Assembly (NCBI GenBank): GCA_040756415.1
Contig: JBFLYZ010000022.1
Span: 1 to 52,177 of the forward strand
Length of the DNA stretch: 52,177 bases
Source: JBFLYZ01 sp040756415
Lineage (GTDB): Bacteria; Bacteroidota; Bacteroidia; JADZBD01
Direction of reading: 5' to 3'
Shown: piece after piece, positions 51,712 through 52,177 of the stretch
Layout: the number at the start of each line of letters is the position of its first letter
Numbering within the stretch: the first letter of the stretch is position 1
Position numbers and translations under genes: made by a program
Notes under the pieces: generated by a model
The model's input: the letters and a program-made list of their open reading frames with translations, nothing else
Told to the model about the DNA's origin: nothing
Database searches by the model: none

Positions 51712-52017
51712 ATGAACATCGACATTCAATCGCTGCATTTCAAAGCTGACGAAACCCTCAAAGCATTCGTATTGAAAAAAACGGAGAAGTTATCAAGGCT
51801 GGACGAGCGGATACTCGCTGCCGACATCTGCCTGAAGACCGAACGATCGGAAACAACGGATAACAAGATTTGCGAGATACGGCTGAGCCTGGCCGGCCAG
51901 GCCCTGTTTGCCAGTCGAAAGTCAAAGACCTTTGAGCAGGCCACTTCCGAAGCGGTAGAAGCCCTGAAGCGGCAGCTCAGGAAAAGAAAAACGCAGATGA
52001 GCAAGGGCCGTAACTGA
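51712..52017 (+). CDS. Ribosome hibernation factor HPF/RaiA (short form, copy 2)
   Basis: Starting at MNIDIQSLHF gives 101 residues, the same length as the copy at 11511, with the same layout: FVLKKTEKLSRLDERILAADI, LAGQALFASRKSKTFEQA and ALKRQLRKRKTQMSKG. An upstream ATG at 51691 is less consistent with the paralogue. A 99-bp gap separates it from the mlaD stop, and it ends 3 bp before the permease gene. The region before it is GC-rich and shows no dyad or clear -7 box. Confidence 0.88.
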   Translation: MNIDIQSLHFKADETLKAFVLKKTEKLSRLDERILAADICLKTERSETTDNKICEIRLSLAGQALFASRKSKTFEQATSEAVEALKRQLRKRKTQMSKGRN

Positions 52018-52020
52018 CAC

Positions 52021-52177
52021 ATGAAGAAAAGACCATCACTGGCGGAGCGGCTCGCGCAGGAAGCGATCCGGTTCAGCGGGTCGACATCGGCCTTTGTTGT
52101 CGCCTTCTTTATCGTCATCGGGTGGCTCGCCTCCGGCTACCTGTTTGGCTTCAGCGATACATGGCAACTGGTGATCA
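52021..52177 (+). CDS. Low-affinity iron permease family protein (start only)
   Basis: Only the first 52 residues are in the window. They show a short polar N-terminus (MKKRPSLAERLAQEAIRFSG), then a membrane segment, AFVVAFFIVIGWLASGYLFG, followed by FSDTWQLVI. This pattern, with the FSDTWQLVIN-like end, matches the low-affinity iron permease family, whose members carry several membrane helices. The rest is beyond the window end. It follows the second hpf by 3 bp, so both are probably co-transcribed. Confidence 0.7.
   Translation, partial: MKKRPSLAERLAQEAIRFSGSTSAFVVAFFIVIGWLASGYLFGFSDTWQLVI

Noticed and set aside
1..52177. tRNA, rRNA, insertion sequences, integrases or attachment sites
   Set aside because: No rRNA-like sequence, transposase or integrase reading frame was seen; a tRNA scan by software was not possible here.

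Overview
The window comes from a Bacteroidota chromosome with roughly 50% GC. The evidence is the type IX secretion (T9SS) machinery and cargo: two PorP/SprF proteins, two adhesins with gliding-motility-type (type B) C-terminal sorting domains and a multicopper oxidase with a type A sorting domain. Promoters also carry the Bacteroidota -7 box TAnnTTTG. The GC content and SprB repeats fit a Chitinophagia/Sphingobacteriia-like lineage, but I cannot name the genus. No rRNA, tRNA, CRISPR array, insertion sequence or prophage was seen.

Layout. 1-3359: end of a TonB-type operon (TonB, small membrane protein, PstS-like lipoprotein, TPR protein). 3415-5412: Kup potassium transporter. 5611-9555: PKD/SprB-repeat adhesin with its PorP partner. 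9605-14488: stress and redox genes (hydrolase, OsmC, DUF3606, thioredoxin, HPF, TerB-like, DoxX, universal stress protein). 14522-17818: rhodanese lipoprotein and a three-gene two-component cluster. 18001-23511: a second, very large adhesin with its own PorP. 23674-27582: STAS-like protein, XRE regulator, DUF4136 lipoprotein, a receiver-Crp fusion regulator, ChaN-like protein, a candidate small RNA and a VOC protein. 27799-33630: two leftward operons (117-aa protein, SDR, MBL/beta-CASP protein; DUF2267, two universal stress proteins, CDF transporter). 33868-46870: a compact rightward array of about 13 kb (ArsR-like regulator, ATP-cone/Mrr protein, Ca-type P-ATPase, AMP/thymidine phosphorylase, PRPP synthetase, heavy-metal RND efflux system). 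46962-48996: ArsR plus secreted multicopper oxidase. 49098-51612: MlaE/MlaF/MlaD lipid transport. 51712-end: second HPF and the start of a low-affinity iron permease.

The main discovery is a shared promoter architecture not tied to any one gene. Eleven promoters carry a dyad of form (A/C)TGA-N6-TCA(T/G/C) whose centre lies exactly 36.5 bp upstream of the last base of a -7 box (nAnnTTTG or close). Ten of the eleven have a second dyad exactly 22 bp, two helical turns, further upstream. This geometry, about -41.5 and -63.5 from the predicted start, is that of a Crp/Fnr-family activator bound as two dimers on one DNA face. The candidate activator is encoded here: a receiver + cyclic-nucleotide-like + Crp-HTH fusion at 25000-26061, whose own promoter has the best palindrome. 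The regulon would join universal stress proteins, metal and calcium transport, nucleotide salvage, lipid transport, a giant adhesin, a sensor-kinase cluster with a FixL-like PAS domain, and a candidate small RNA of about 70 nt with its own terminator. Its content resembles the low-oxygen/dormancy regulons of other bacteria, such as DosR and FixLJ-K; that comparison is inference.

A second notable point is the CusA-type RND pump. It is full length in one reading frame but is interrupted by a single in-frame TAA in the cytoplasmic loop after TM4, followed seven bases later by an in-frame ATG.
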